DNA of 64,000 nucleotides, from NCBI GenBank assembly GCA_902651635.1, contig CACRSC010000031.1:618319-682318 (forward strand), in the 5' to 3' direction. This DNA comes from Mastigamoeba balamuthi. Its lineage: Eukaryota > Evosea > Mastigamoebida > Mastigamoebidae. The notes below the pieces were generated by a model. That model saw nothing but the letters and a program-made list of their open reading frames with translations. It did not search any database and was not told the DNA's origin. Each line of letters begins with the position of its first letter. Positions within the stretch are counted from its first letter, which is position 1. The translations under genes were made by a program, and so were the position numbers. Shown piece by piece: positions 34,501-45,580 of this stretch.

Positions 34501-36266
34501 CGTCCCAGAACCCGACCAGGATGCAGAAGGCCGTCGCGATGGTCCTGGGGCTCCCGATGAACCGCGTCGAGAGCCGGATGGAGCGCATTGGTGGTGGGTT
34601 CGGTGGCAAGCAGGACAGGCCGCAGTTCCTCGCCGCCGCCACAGCCCTTGCGGCGCACTGCTCTGGTCGGCCTGTGAAGATGGTCCTGGAGAGGGACGAC
34701 GACATGCAGGTCACGGGCCAGAGGCACGAGTTCCTTGGGAAGTACAAGGTCGCGTTCAACGACTCGGGCAGGATAGAAGCTGCGCAGCTTGAGCTGCTCG
34801 CAAACGGCGGGTGCTCGGTGGATCTCACCCCTGCCGTGGTCGAGGTGGCGATGTTCGCGATCGACAACTGCTACAAGTTCGACAACATCCGCATCAGGGG
34901 CATTCCGTGCCGCACGAACCGCGTGTCGTGCACGGCGTATCGCGGGTTCGGCAAGCCGCAGGCGATGGTAATCACCGAGACCATCATCGACCACGTAGCG
35001 CGCGCGGCCGGGCTGAGCACGCTGCAAGTCCGCGAAGCCAACATCCTCCGCAAGGGCGACAGCATCATAGACGGCACCGTCGTCGAGGACCAGTTCTCTC
35101 AGTGCTGGACCCCTTTGTATGCATTTGGATTGCTGTGACGGTGCGTTGCTATTCGCTCACCCCAATCGTGTCGCAGGAAGGAAATGTTCGAGAGAAAAAT
35201 CGTCGCGGTTGACACATTCAACAAGGAGAACAAGTGGAGGAAGCGTGGGCTGGCACTGCTGCCGTCGCGGAACAACATCGGGTTCGAGGCAGACTGCCTC
35301 AACCAGGCGGGGGCGCTCATACATGTGTACATGGATGGTAGCGTCTTTGTGACGCACGGAGGCAGCGAGATGGGCCAGGGCCTGCACACAAAGCTCGCGC
35401 AGATCGCCGCCGACGCGCTCGGGTGTCCGTTCGAGCGCATACACGTGTCGGCGAGCTCCACTGACCGCGTGCCAAACACCACCGCTACCGCTGCGTCGAC
35501 GGGCAGTGACCTCAACGGCAGCGCGGTGGCCAACGCCGCCAAGCAGCTCCGCGAGCGCCTGGACAAGCTGATCGAGCAGTTCCCCGACCTCAAGGGCAAG
35601 CCGTGGGAGGCCCTCGTCTCCCGGGCCTACGGCGAGCGCGTTCAGCTCAGCGCCTCGGGCTTCCACTGCTTCGAAAAGTACACGTTCAACTGGCAGCAGC
35701 ACAAGGTTCGGAGTTCACATTTGTGGAGTGCGGTGTGTTGACTCAACTCGCTGCAGGGGCGCTCATCGTTGTACAACATCTGGGGAGCTGCTCTGGCGGA
35801 GGTGGAGCTGGACGTGCTGACCGGCCAGTGGCGCGCGCACACGATCGATGTCGTGCAGGACTGCGGGCACAGCCTCAACCCGGCGATTGACGTGGGGCAG
35901 GTCGAGGGCGGCCTCGCGCAGGGCATCGGCCTGTACACCATCGAGGAGCTCATGTGGGCGCGCGACGGTCACATGCGCACGCGCAACGTGTCGACGTACA
36001 AGATCCCCACGCACGACGACATCCCCGAGTGCATCAACGTGACGCTGCTCAGCGGGTCGAGGTCTGTCGGGGGCGTGTGCGGCAACAAGAGCCCCAGCGA
36101 GGTCGGCGTGCAGCTCTCGGCGTCTGTCCTGTTCGCCCTCAAGGAGGCCGTGTACGCAGCACGCGAGGAGTTGTCGCAGAGCCGCGAGTTCTTCAGGCTC
36201 GACACCCCTGCGACGGTCGAGAAGATCAGGATGGCGTGTCCGACGCCGTTCAACGCCAAGATTTGA
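31536..36266 (+). CDS. Xanthine dehydrogenase/aldehyde oxidase-family molybdo-flavoenzyme
   Basis: Ten exons (31536-31750, 32130-32268, 32344-32643, 32701-32772, 32857-33198, 33247-33533, 33585-33744, 33792-35116, 35177-35705, 35757-36266) give 1292 aa, near the 1330 of typical xanthine dehydrogenases. Order: plant-type [2Fe-2S] (GCAEGGCGAC), second [2Fe-2S] (CGFCSPG...NLCRCTGYR), FAD domain (NNQVRDMGTLGGSL), then the molybdenum-cofactor domain (QEHFYIEP, GGGFGGKQ, TAYRGFGKPQ, HGGSEMGQGLHTK). The Arg equivalent to bovine Arg880 is present (AYRGFG), and a Glu near the end (SPSEVGV) fits the catalytic base, but the position of Glu802 is Gln (residue about 779), so xanthine may not be the substrate. 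Intron 1 is unusually long (379 nt); intron 2 has a GC donor. Confidence 0.92.
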
Positions 36267-36592
36267 GCAGTCCGACCTGGCACGGATTGAATGTGGTCCT
36301 CCTAGTCGCGAGTGGCGCGGTTTGTGGGCTTCTCACCTTATGGACAACAGAGATGTGGTGGTGCCCTACTTTGTACAGGAGCTTTCTCAAATGGATCCGG
36401 GATGTGACTATGATGGTTGGACATGAAAATAAGTGGGACTCGATTCAACTGTATGTATACAGCGTCTTATCCAATCGCCCCGATTTGCTTTTGGTGTTGT
36501 TCTAATCTTGGCAAATCGAAATCGTCGAGGGGTTTTGTGCTTAATTGCGCGCCGAGGATCACGTTTGTCTGGCCCGCAGCGCGGTCACGCAT
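36267..36592. other. Intergenic spacer
   Basis: The 326 bases between the molybdo-flavoenzyme stop and the likely start of the CH-domain gene; AT-richer than the genes on either side. The 5' end of the CH gene is not firmly placed, so part of this may be its leader. Confidence 0.3.
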
Positions 36593-39500
36593 ATGGACAG
36601 CCCGAGCGAAGTCAAGGTTCGCGGTCCACAGTATGAGGGTTGCTCGGTACCCGCGACCGATGCGTGGCCCATGAGCCTTGATCGTTCACAGTTTTTAATC
36701 ACTGCCGTGGTCGTATCTCTATCTGATCGAGACCGCCGCCCTCAGCAGGACTCGGACCAGCTGGCCGGCTGGGTCGTGCAACAGAAGAGGGTAAGTCCGT
36801 CACCGCCCGTCTGTGGGCGCTCCTTTTCCCCACGTGTTCGTGTGTTCGGAAGACGGGAGATACACCCCCGCGCTCAAACCTTGCATTTGGCGATGACGTG
36901 GAGTTCCCCCCAATAAGCATCCACCGGTTACAGGCCTCGTGGCCAACAAACAGTTGCCCGCAAATCCCTTGACGCATCCCCCCATCTGATGCCTGACGCG
37001 CCCCCCTCCGCGGGAATGTGCGACAGACGTTCACCAAGTGGGTGAACAAGCACCTGAGGCGCGTCGGGGCAGAGCCCGTGACAGACCTGCAGACGTCGTT
37101 CGACACGGGCGTCACCCTGCTCGCCCTCCTGCGCGCGGTCTACAACCGCGCTCCCCCGGGCAAGCCCCGCACGAACCCCCGCAACCGCTTCGAGTGCACC
37201 GAGAACATCAACGCAGGTCCGTGCACTTCCTCCGGGGAAACAAGAATTGCCTGCGTTGAGTCATGGCCCTATTTTGACAGCCCTCCCCCCCAGGCATCGC
37301 TCTGCTGGACGACATTGGCGTCAACTGCCCGCTCCTCAAGCCCGCGAACCTGCAGGACCACGAGCTCAAGATGATCCTGGGGCTCGTGTGGGCCATCATC
37401 CTGCACAGCCAGATCAACGCCATCTCCGCGGGGACGTCGGGTAGCGCCAAGGAGGGCCTGCTGGCGTGGGCCCGCGACATGGTGGGCTCGTACGCCCGCG
37501 TCGACAACTTCACGACGTCGTGGTGCGACGGCATGGCGTTCCTGGCCATCCTGCACCACAACCACCCGGACGCCGTGGACATCGACTCGCGCAGCAGGGA
37601 CGACCGCGAGGGCAACCTCAACCTCGCGTTCGACGTGGCCGAGCAGCACGTGCGCCCCTCTGCCTTCCCCCCTTCCCATCTTCACATTCACTCACCCAAG
37701 AGCTCACCCGTGCCGCGTTAGTACGGAGTGACCAAGCTGCTCGATGTCGAGGACTTTCTCGGGAGCATACCCCCTGACGAGCAGTCGGTCATGACCTACG
37801 TCTCGGAGCTGTTCCAGGCCCTGGGACCGGTACGTACACTATCTTTCGGGAAAGGGGCGGGAAGATATCTTTCATCAGATTTAGGTACATATCTTATCAT
37901 CCGTGCGCTCCTGCAGATGAACAAGGAAGAGCCCGCGCCTGAGCCGGCGCCTGAGCCCGCTGTGCCGGCCCCAGAGCCAGAGCCCGAGCCCGCCTCGACG
38001 CAGTCGACGATCGACACGCAGACCGACGACAGCGAGCTCGTCAGGGCCGCCGAGGCCGACAGGCGCGTCGCGGAGCTCACAGAGCTGCTCCGGCAGAGCT
38101 CCGAGCGCGAGGAGCGCCGCGTCGCAGAGGCCACGCAGGCCGTCAAGTCGAGGGAGGAGAAGGACGCGGACACCATCCGGCAGCTCAACGAGAAGATACT
38201 CGAGCTGCGCAGGCTCTCGGACGACAAGGACCGCACTCTGCTCGAGGCCTCCCAGCAGAGCCTCGCCGACCGCCAGCGCACCGCCGAGATCACCGCCGCC
38301 TACCAGAAGCAGCTCTCCCAGAAAGGTCCGCGCCAAGTCTCCCGCCCAAATTTCCGCTCCCGCGGCATTTTTTTAATAACCGCAAGTCACTTGCAACACG
38401 CTATTCCTGTCCCCGCCAAATTTGTTAAATCCAAAACGCAAACTGGCGTTGCAGAGGAGGAAATCGCGCAGGCGAATGAGAAGCTGAGGGAGCTGCAGAG
38501 GCAGCTGGACGAGCAGGCGCGCGTGTCGCGGCAGGCGGACACGGCGGTGACGCAGCAGAGGGAGCAGGAGGCGCAGCGCTCGCGCCACATTGTGGAGCTC
38601 GAGGCTGAGCTCTGCAAGACGCGCTCGCAGGTGGCCGACCTCGAGCGCATCACCGAGGATCGCGACCGCCTTGCGAGGGCACTCGAGCAGGCCACAAGGG
38701 ACTCCGCCTCCGCGCAGGCGCGCCTTGCCGAGGCGGAGACCCGCATTGCAGCCCTGCACAAGGCGCTGGACGAGAAGGAGGAGATCTCGAAGCAGCAGGC
38801 CCAGATGATTCTGCAGTTCCAGTCGCAGTCCTCGGGCTCTGTGCCGCACCAGCAGGTACGCGCTCTTTGCTGCGCTAAATGTGGCTGAGCCTCCTCCGCT
38901 CGGCAGCTCCTGGAGAAGGAGGAGCAGCTGCGCAGGATAGCCAAGGACGGGAAGGAGGCGCTTGAGCACGCGGAGCTCCAGATATCGCAGCTCAAGAGCG
39001 AGCTGGACGCCAAGGACGAAGTCATCAAGTCCCTCGAGCAGCGGTGCAGCTCGCAGGTCGCAGAGGCCGCTGTGTCCACCGAGGTCGCGCAGTCCGCCGA
39101 GGTCGAGGGCTTGAGGGCGCAGCTCAACGAGCTGGCGGCGCAGCTCAAGAGCATCAGGCTCGCGATGAGCCAGGCGGTGCAGATGGACTGCGACACGACC
39201 GACGACCTCCTTCAGGCGATAGCGTCAATCTCGCAGCGCGACTCGCGCGACTCGCTCCTCGTTCAGGAGCTCGCACGCAAGAACACCGAGCTCGAGAAGG
39301 CATCGGAGCAGATCCGCCTTCTCCGGTCGCGTCTCGACGTGGAAATCGCACAAACGGTGGGTAGCATTTAACTTTGCACGGCGACTGATGCAGACGGACG
39401 GCAGGCGAACGAGACAGCCATCCTCTCTGCAGAGGCGACGGTGGCTCGTGAAGAAATCCCAGAAGCGCTTAAGAAGCTGACGCTCGAGGCGGACGCGCTG

Positions 39501-40422
39501 TCTTCTGAGCTGTACAAGAGAGAGCAGCAGCTGTCTATTGACCGCGACTCCCTTCTCGATAAGCTCGTTCGCATTCGCGCCCTGAAGTCCAGATGTACGC
39601 GCCGGGGGGTCTATTCGTGCTCGCACCTGACCGCAGCGCTGCGCTCGTTCAGCCTCGGACCGCGTCGAGCAGGAGACGCAGACGGAGTACGGCGAGGCCT
39701 CGATGTCGATGAACGACTCGGAGAGGCCTCCCTCGCCCAGGGTGCCGGACGAGACCATGATACCCGAGCCGCGTCCCGCACCCCCGACGGGTATACCGCG
39801 CCTGTCGCCCATGTCGCCTGGCGGCAGCCACTCGCGCACGCGCAGTGAGACCGTCGCGGCAGCACCGATAGGCGGGCGCACGTCGTCGGCGAGCAAGAGG
39901 GAGATGACGCCGTCGAAGCTGCCGAGGTCGCGCCCGTCGACGCCGCCGGCGATATCGCTCTCGCCTATGGTCGACTGGTCCGCGACGACGCCCGAGCGCA
40001 AGGTCATCGTGCAGTCGATCAAGCACCGGCCGTTCTCTCCGGCGCAGACGAACCTGCCGTACCACTACGACTCCTTCCAGGCGAGGGTCTCGGACCCCCG
40101 CGACCAGCGCATACGCAAGTGGTGGTCTGAGCACGTGGTCAACTGCGCGTCGGCGACGGAGACGAACCAGGCGGCGCTGGGCGGCAACGGTGCATTCCTG
40201 ATCGGCCACGACGTCGTCATGGGACTGCTGGTGGACCGCGGCTACTCGAACGTCACCAAGCAGCAGGCCAGGCACCTCGTGACGCTGATGAGCATCGACA
40301 AGGATGGCCGTGTGCCGTTCGAGAAGTTCCACGACGTTATTGTTGAGTACATGAACACGCACAAGGCTCCCCCGGCTCGCTCGACCCCGGGCAGGTCCAT
40401 CAAGGCATCCCCGTCACCCTGA
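36593..40422 (+). CDS. Tandem CH-domain actin-binding protein with coiled coil and EF-hand-like end
   Basis: Exons 37027-37216, 37294-37649, 37722-37829, 37917-38325, 38455-38855, 38907-39356, 39405-39594 and 39653-40422 are firm; with a first exon 36593-36790 the protein is about 1023 aa. Two calponin-homology domains resemble the alpha-actinin/spectrin actin-binding module: QQKRTFTKWVNKHL and KMILGLVWAIIL in CH1, SAKEGLLAWARD, FTTSWCDGMAFLAILHHN and NLNLAFDVAEQH in CH2. A Pro/Glu repeat is followed by a long coiled coil instead of spectrin repeats. The C-terminus has a Ser/Pro-rich linker and a degenerate EF-hand (SIDKDGRVPFEKF), with ligand positions 1 and 12 substituted, so probably not calcium-binding. 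Likely a dimeric actin cross-linker similar in plan to cortexillin. The first exon is the least certain part. Confidence 0.85.
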
Positions 40423-40549
40423 GCGAGTCTGAATCAAACCCGAACTCTGTGTCACTCATGTCACATCGAAGCAAACATGGTCGGAATCTGATGGCAAAGG
40501 CAACTTGTTGAGAAACTTGGTTTTTCGAGTGTATGCTGCAAAAACAATT

Positions 40550-40621
40550 TAGCGGAGAGTGGTTTCGATCCACCGACCTGCGAGTTATGAGCCCGCCACG
40601 CTTCCACTGCGCCACTCCGCT
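40550..40621 (-). tRNA. Initiator tRNA-Met (CAT), second copy
   Basis: Identical over all 72 nt to the gene at 23994-24065. On the minus strand the gene is followed by a TTTTT terminator within a dozen bases. Flanking DNA is unrelated to that of the other copies. Confidence 0.95.
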
Positions 40622-40817
40622 TCTTCAGAATCTAAAAGACACAAAAGTTTAGATGATTGAATGTGAATCAGCAGCCCTACGTGTAGTTCAATTTTGTATG
40701 CAAAACTACACTAAAGACATCTCTTTTGCACGACTGACTACTATGTATTGGAGGCTTTCCTATGAGCCGTGTGTTGTGGGTGTTGCGGCACTAAGGCCGT
40801 TGCTGCTAGTTGTGCAC

Positions 40818-41112
40818 TCACGAGTACCGAGGCTGCGCCCTGAGAGGCGTTGGCTCCGGGTCCGCTCGCTTCCCAGCAAACTCCGCGAGGCAGTCCAGGT
40901 TGCTTGGCTCCTTTGCGGGCGACGGCGGTAGCGGTACCTTGGCAGGGAGAGACGATGTGTGGTACAGGTTGAACTGCAGGGTGATCGCGAGTGTGAGCCA
41001 AGCGGACACACGGAGGGGGCTGGGTGCCTACCTTGGTGAGCGCCCAGGGCTTCTCGATGCGCGTTGGCGGGCGCAGCCTGCTGCCGCTGGCGCACACTCG
41101 GGCGGATGACAT
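40818..41112 (-). CDS. Possible small two-exon protein, unrecognised
   Basis: ATG 41112 opens exon 41112-41032, ending ALTK at a GTAGGC donor; an acceptor CCTGCAG joins exon 40973-40818 in phase, giving 78 aa. The protein is basic and Pro-rich (RPPTRIEKPW near the start, LPAKVPLPPSPAKEP in the middle). The splice signals look right, but the protein is short and matches no family I know. Confidence 0.35.
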
Positions 41113-41481
41113 TGGCGCGAGAAATCGCAGCTACTGCTCAAATCGTTGATTCTCCTATCTATGACGAGATTTGAAAATGAACCTAAATCAGAAGGGATTG
41201 GTTATGTGAACACGAGAAAAGACTGGCCATCTCAACCCCTGCTGTATTGGGAAGTGCGCTTTATCATGGCTTCCTTTTCCGGGAGGGGCGGAGAATCTCT
41301 CTTTCCGCCCCCGCGGCGGCGCATAAATATCCGCCGCCCCAACTGCACCTCGACGTAATCAGAAGCTTTAAACAGCCGCAAGCGACACACACACACCCGC
41401 GGGCCCCCTGTACCTCCCACCCGCTCGACCGCCGCGATCTCCCCCCTGCACGAGACTTGTCCCGAACCACACGACGAAGCG
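41113..41481 (+). promoter_or_regulatory. Upstream region with TATA-like element
   Basis: Between the small minus-strand gene and the plus-strand gene at 41482. The sequence CATAAATAT at about 41322 is TATA-like and set in a GC-rich context, followed by a Pro/Thr-codon-like CAC/CCC leader and the start codon. No exon seen. Confidence 0.35.
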
Positions 41482-42513
41482 ATGCTCTACCAGTACCACA
41501 AGAACGGGGGCGTCTGGCGCGCCATGGTCCTCTCGACGCTCAAGACGCGCCAGGCCGACATCGAGAACGAGGAGCTGACGGCCAAGGAGAAGCGCTCGAC
41601 CAAGTTCCAGGCCGACTGGCTGGTGGTGCAGGAGGACAAGGGCAACGCGCAGCGCTGGCGCCTCGACGAGGGCCTCACGCTGCTCGCTGTGAACCTCTCG
41701 GCCGTCATCGGGGACCTCGAGAGCACCGAGGCCTCTGTGCTCAAGACGCTCAAGAAGCGGTTCCACGGCCGCGACCTCCACGACCGCCTCTACCGCTCCA
41801 ACGTGGCCCTCATGGCCAAGGCCTCCTCCATCCTCCTCGAGAGTGAGTTGTCCCCCTTCTTTATTCCCCGTGGTGGGGGCGTGTGGTGGTGGTGGTTACT
41901 TGTGGAGGTTTTGTGTATTTTCCATTAAAGTGAGCTTTTCTCACACGTTTCTCTTGGTTCTCCAACAGACGGTTTCGACGCGGAGAAGCCGCGCATGAAG
42001 CCGCGCGTCTCCAAGAAGGCCAAGCCCGGCGTCCCGGCCGCGTCGGTCACCATCTCGTACTCGCCCTCGTCCTCGTCCTCGCCTGCGTCGCCCTCGGCCG
42101 TTCTGGGGAATTCCCCCGCTGCCACGTCACGTGACGCAACGCAGGCAGATTCCCCCGCGGCTGCCCCGGTCCCCTCGCCCTGCGTCTCGGTCTCCCCGCC
42201 GTCGAGCGCCGCCGTGGTCTCGCCCTCGCCTTTCCTGGTCTCGCTGGCCGCCATCTCGGCCTCGCCGGCGGCGCAGCTCCCCCAGGCCGTCCGCGTCGCG
42301 CCGCCGCAGGTGCCCGCCTTCAAGTTCGAGGAGGCGCAGCCGCAGGTGCAGCAGGCGCCCACGGACAGCAACCCGTTTGCGGACTTCTTCTCGGCGTGCC
42401 AGCAGTCCACTGGGTGCCAGGAGGAGCTGGTCTTCGGCGGCCCCGTGGACCCCTACTTTGCCTACTCTGCGGACCCGTTCTATCAGGACGTGTACTGCCC
42501 GCTGATCCTCTAG
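41482..42513 (+). CDS. Unrecognised protein with Ser/Pro/Ala-rich middle
   Basis: Exons 41482-41842 and 41969-42513 (phase 1 junction) give 301 aa. The first 120 residues look folded (begins MLYQYHKNGGVWRAMVL, later LTLLAVNLSAVIGDLE and HGRDLHDRLYRSNVAL). The middle is low-complexity Ser/Pro/Ala, and the C-terminal 50 residues are acidic-aromatic (DPYFAYSADPFYQD), a composition often seen in activation domains. I cannot name a family; a transcriptional or adaptor role would be speculation. Confidence 0.6.
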
Positions 42514-43118
42514 ACACCCACATCGTTTCCATTTCCCCTTCGGGCCCCCAACCCGGAGTACTTATCGCCAGAGAGCTATCAAGTACATCTACCCCTGGGG
42601 ACACCTGATCGAGCAAACCACCGTTGCTCAACCACCACACAGCAACCACACACGCCCCCACCCACCAACCGACCGACCCCTTCTCCGCTTTTTCCTTACC
42701 TCCTTCACCCTCACCGAGGAGGGTGGACCGCGTGGCTACAGGGGGGAAGTGGAGAGCAGCGAACATCGCTGCTCTCTACTTCGTACCCTTGGCTCGACGG
42801 CTCCACTCCCGCTCCACCACACCATTCCACCACTGGGACCAATCCTCCTTTGTGGCTGCACCACACCCCGCTGCGAAGCACAATACAGAGAACATCTTTG
42901 TATGCAACAAATACCCGCTCCTTCAAAAGCGCCCAGCGCAACCGGGCCCGAGCAGACTTGAAACCTCTTGTCCTGTCCGGTGACCTCATCGGTGCGAAGA
43001 GAAGATTTTCACGGGCCGAGGATAAATATCTGTGATGTGTGTTGCGTTGACCCTTTTTTTCTGTTGAATCCATCGCGCGCGTCGCGTACCAACCCCACCG
43101 CCAGCAGCACACCCCGAG
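42514..43118. other. Long spacer upstream of SRP68
   Basis: No exon recognised in 605 bases. The first half has CAC-rich sequence; 42746-42782 holds a strong hairpin (listed separately). An AT-rich patch near 43010-43060 may be the SRP68 core promoter. Confidence 0.35.
42746..42782. repeat. 17-bp inverted repeat with 3-nt loop
   Basis: Arm AAGTGGAGAGCAGCGA (42747-42762), loop ACA, arm TCGCTGCTCTCTACTT (42766-42781); the arms are complementary apart from one position that becomes G-U in RNA, and the flanking G42746/C42782 also pair. Much longer and tighter than chance spacer hairpins. Could be part of a structured RNA or a cruciform element. Confidence 0.7.
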
Positions 43119-45250
43119 ATGGGCAGAGGAGGCAAGACCGACAAGAAGGCCGACAGGAAGCCGCGCCGCGACGCGGAGCAGCCCGCCGCGGCCGCCGAGC
43201 CGTCGCCGGCCCCCGCAGCGGCGGCGGCAGCCCCCGCAACCCCCGCGGCCCCCGCAGCGCCGGCGCCGGCCGTTGAGGCCCCGGCGGACGCGGTGGCCGC
43301 GGTGGCCCAGCCAGCGGAGCCGGCGGAGAAGTTCTGCCACAAGCTCGGCGTGTTCGGGACGATCAAGCAGTCGCAGATGCAGAACGGGCTCAGGCACGAG
43401 GACTACGAGCGCTACAGGGCCTACTGCGCGCGCCGCCTGCACCGCATCCGCAAGTCGCTCGACTTCACCTGCGGAAAGTGCGCCCGATCGCCGATACCAC
43501 TGACGTGGGGGAGATTTCCGTCCTTGGCGCACGTGGGAATTGCCTGCGTTGCGTCAGGCAATTTCATTCTGTTTCCGGGAATTCTAATTGTAGTGGTGCA
43601 CGAGACCCCCCGACCTCACTTGTACCAACCGCCACAGGAACACCAAGTACGTCAAGAAGGACGTGACGAGCGCCAACGCGAGGGACCCCCGGCACCTGCT
43701 GCTGGTCCTGGTCTGCGCCGAGCGCTCGTGGGCGCACTACATGTCGATCAAGCAGCAGACGCCGCTCCCCGCGTTCTCGCGCCTGCACATGATCAACCGC
43801 CTCAAGAAGGCCGTCCACTACGCGGCCACGCTCGAGGCGGTCTGCTCTGCTGCGGCCGAGCCCCGCACCGTCGTCGAGGCCAAGGCATACCACGCGTGGA
43901 TGTCGGGCAACCTCGCGCTAGAGCGCCAGTGCTGGGCCGAGGCCCACGCGCACTACGAGGTCGCCCGCGGCGTCTGTGAGCAGCTCTCGCGCGTCGGGTT
44001 CACCGAGCAGCAGGCGCTGATGGTCGAGCGCCTCGAGGAGCTCGCGCCCAAGCTCAAGTACTGCGCGTACCACATGAAGCAGCAGAAGGCCCCCGCGGCG
44101 CCCGTGGAGGCCGATGCCGGGCTCCAGGCGCTCGTCGAGGGCGTCGTGGCGGCGGCGTCGACGGGCTGCGAGGAGACGGGCGTGAAGGCGGTCGCGTGGA
44201 AGGGCAACGAGGTGCCCGTCAGGAACGAGAAGGTCCGGGTGCGCCTCGCGGCGGCGCACGAGGCAGCGAAGGCCGCGGCGTCGTGCGCCGAGCCCGAGGA
44301 GCGCTACAAGCTGCACGAGCGCGTGTTCACTGTCCTCTCGGACGCCACGCAGCAGCTCCGCAACGAGAAGGCCGGCCAGATCAGGGTACGCAGTACCTCC
44401 TCTCGCTGCTGTCGCCAGAACAGGCGTCACCGGCGCGCTTTGACCACTTGCGCTTTGTATGCCACAGCACGGTGTGAAGCCCGAGGCGCTGAAGGACACG
44501 GACTGCCTCACGGACTACGTCACGTACCTCCGCCTCATGAACTCGATCGAGCGCAGCGTCTGGATCGCCCGCGCGCAGCAGCACCGCATACCCGACGGCG
44601 CGCTCAGCGACGACTCGGCTCCCGCCATCCCCGCCAACCTCGCCAAGCGTTCGGTCCGCGCAGAGGACATTGCCCGCCTGTACGACGTCGCCTGCGGCAG
44701 CGCGTCCGAGGCTGCTACCCTGACTGGCGACCCTGCGGTCTCCGCGAGGCTCCTGTGCCTGCGCGCGATGCGGGCGTATTACGTGGCGCTCACGTTCCTG
44801 TCCCAGGCCAAGCACACGGACGCCTACATCATCTTCAGCCGCACGCTGTCGCTCGTCGCCAGCGCCCGCGCCAGGAACGCGCAAGGCGCCGACCAGCTCA
44901 CGACCGTCGAGAGCGCCGCGCAGAAGTACCGCGTGATTTCGCAGGCCCGGGCTGCTGCGGCGGCACTCAAGGAAAAGCCCGCGGAAGCCCAGGCCGCCGT
45001 CACGGGGTCCGGGAGGAGCGCGCAGGCTGCCCCTTCGATCGAGGACGATCCCGATGCGTGGGATCCTGCGTGGGAGGACCAGAGGAGGTTCGTGGGGAAC
45101 TTCCCTCCGCAGATGGAGATTGTGCCACCGAGGCCGATTGTGTTCGATCTCGCGTTTGCCGAGGTCGACTACCCGTCGCTCGAGCATCGCACAAAGGCGC
45201 ACGCCGCGCAGCCGGCAAAGAGCGGCGGGTTCTTCAGCTTCTGGAGGTGA
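43119..45250 (+). CDS. SRP68: Signal recognition particle subunit SRP68
   Basis: SRP68 pairs with SRP72 and remodels the 7SL RNA in the particle that targets nascent proteins to the ER. Exons 43119-43477, 43638-44385 and 44468-45250 give 629 aa, matching the human length (about 627). After a Lys- and Ala/Pro-rich N-terminus comes the RNA-binding tetratricopeptide-like domain with QSQMQNGLRHEDYERYR, the most conserved block of the family, then LLLVLVCAERSWAHYM and LERQCWAEAHAHYEVA. The C-terminal SRP72-binding end FDLAFAEVDYPSLEHR...GGFFSFWR is also typical. Confidence 0.95.
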
Positions 45251-45580
45251 GAAGCTCGTGGGCGGGAGCTCGTGCATGATTCGTCTCTTGTATTGCCGCC
45301 CTTCAAGAGAAGTGAAAAGAACGAGTCCTCGCATTCCACTTCTAAGAGCATTCATTCATCAGTTTGCTGGAGTTGGTATATCGTATCTCGCCTGCTCCGT
45401 TGTCTGCACTGAGTCCCGGTTACTTTTCGCCGTCGATCAAGATTTCTACTCTGTGGCGGGATTTTGAAATATTTGCGGTCGCTAGTGCGCAGAATGGCGG
45501 TGGTACAGGGCTCCAAAAGCAATTCAGAATTGGTCCGCCATACACTGCACGCCACTCACGCGATTCTCCCCCACACTGGC
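45251..45580. other. Intergenic spacer
   Basis: Between SRP68 and the acidic protein gene: 330 bases. No motif or exon recognised. Confidence 0.3.

Noticed and set aside
33780-35027. A 415-codon minus-strand open frame
   Set aside because: Exact antisense shadow of the molybdenum-domain exon 33792-35116.
40653-40931. Short plus-strand open frame next to the second tRNA gene
   Set aside because: No homology or splice support; the minus-strand reading at 40818-41112 has a better splice model, though it is itself weak.
42624-42983. Plus-strand open frame of 119 codons upstream of SRP68
   Set aside because: Composition is that of CAC/CCC-rich spacer, it spans the hairpin, and it has no splice sites or similarity supporting coding.
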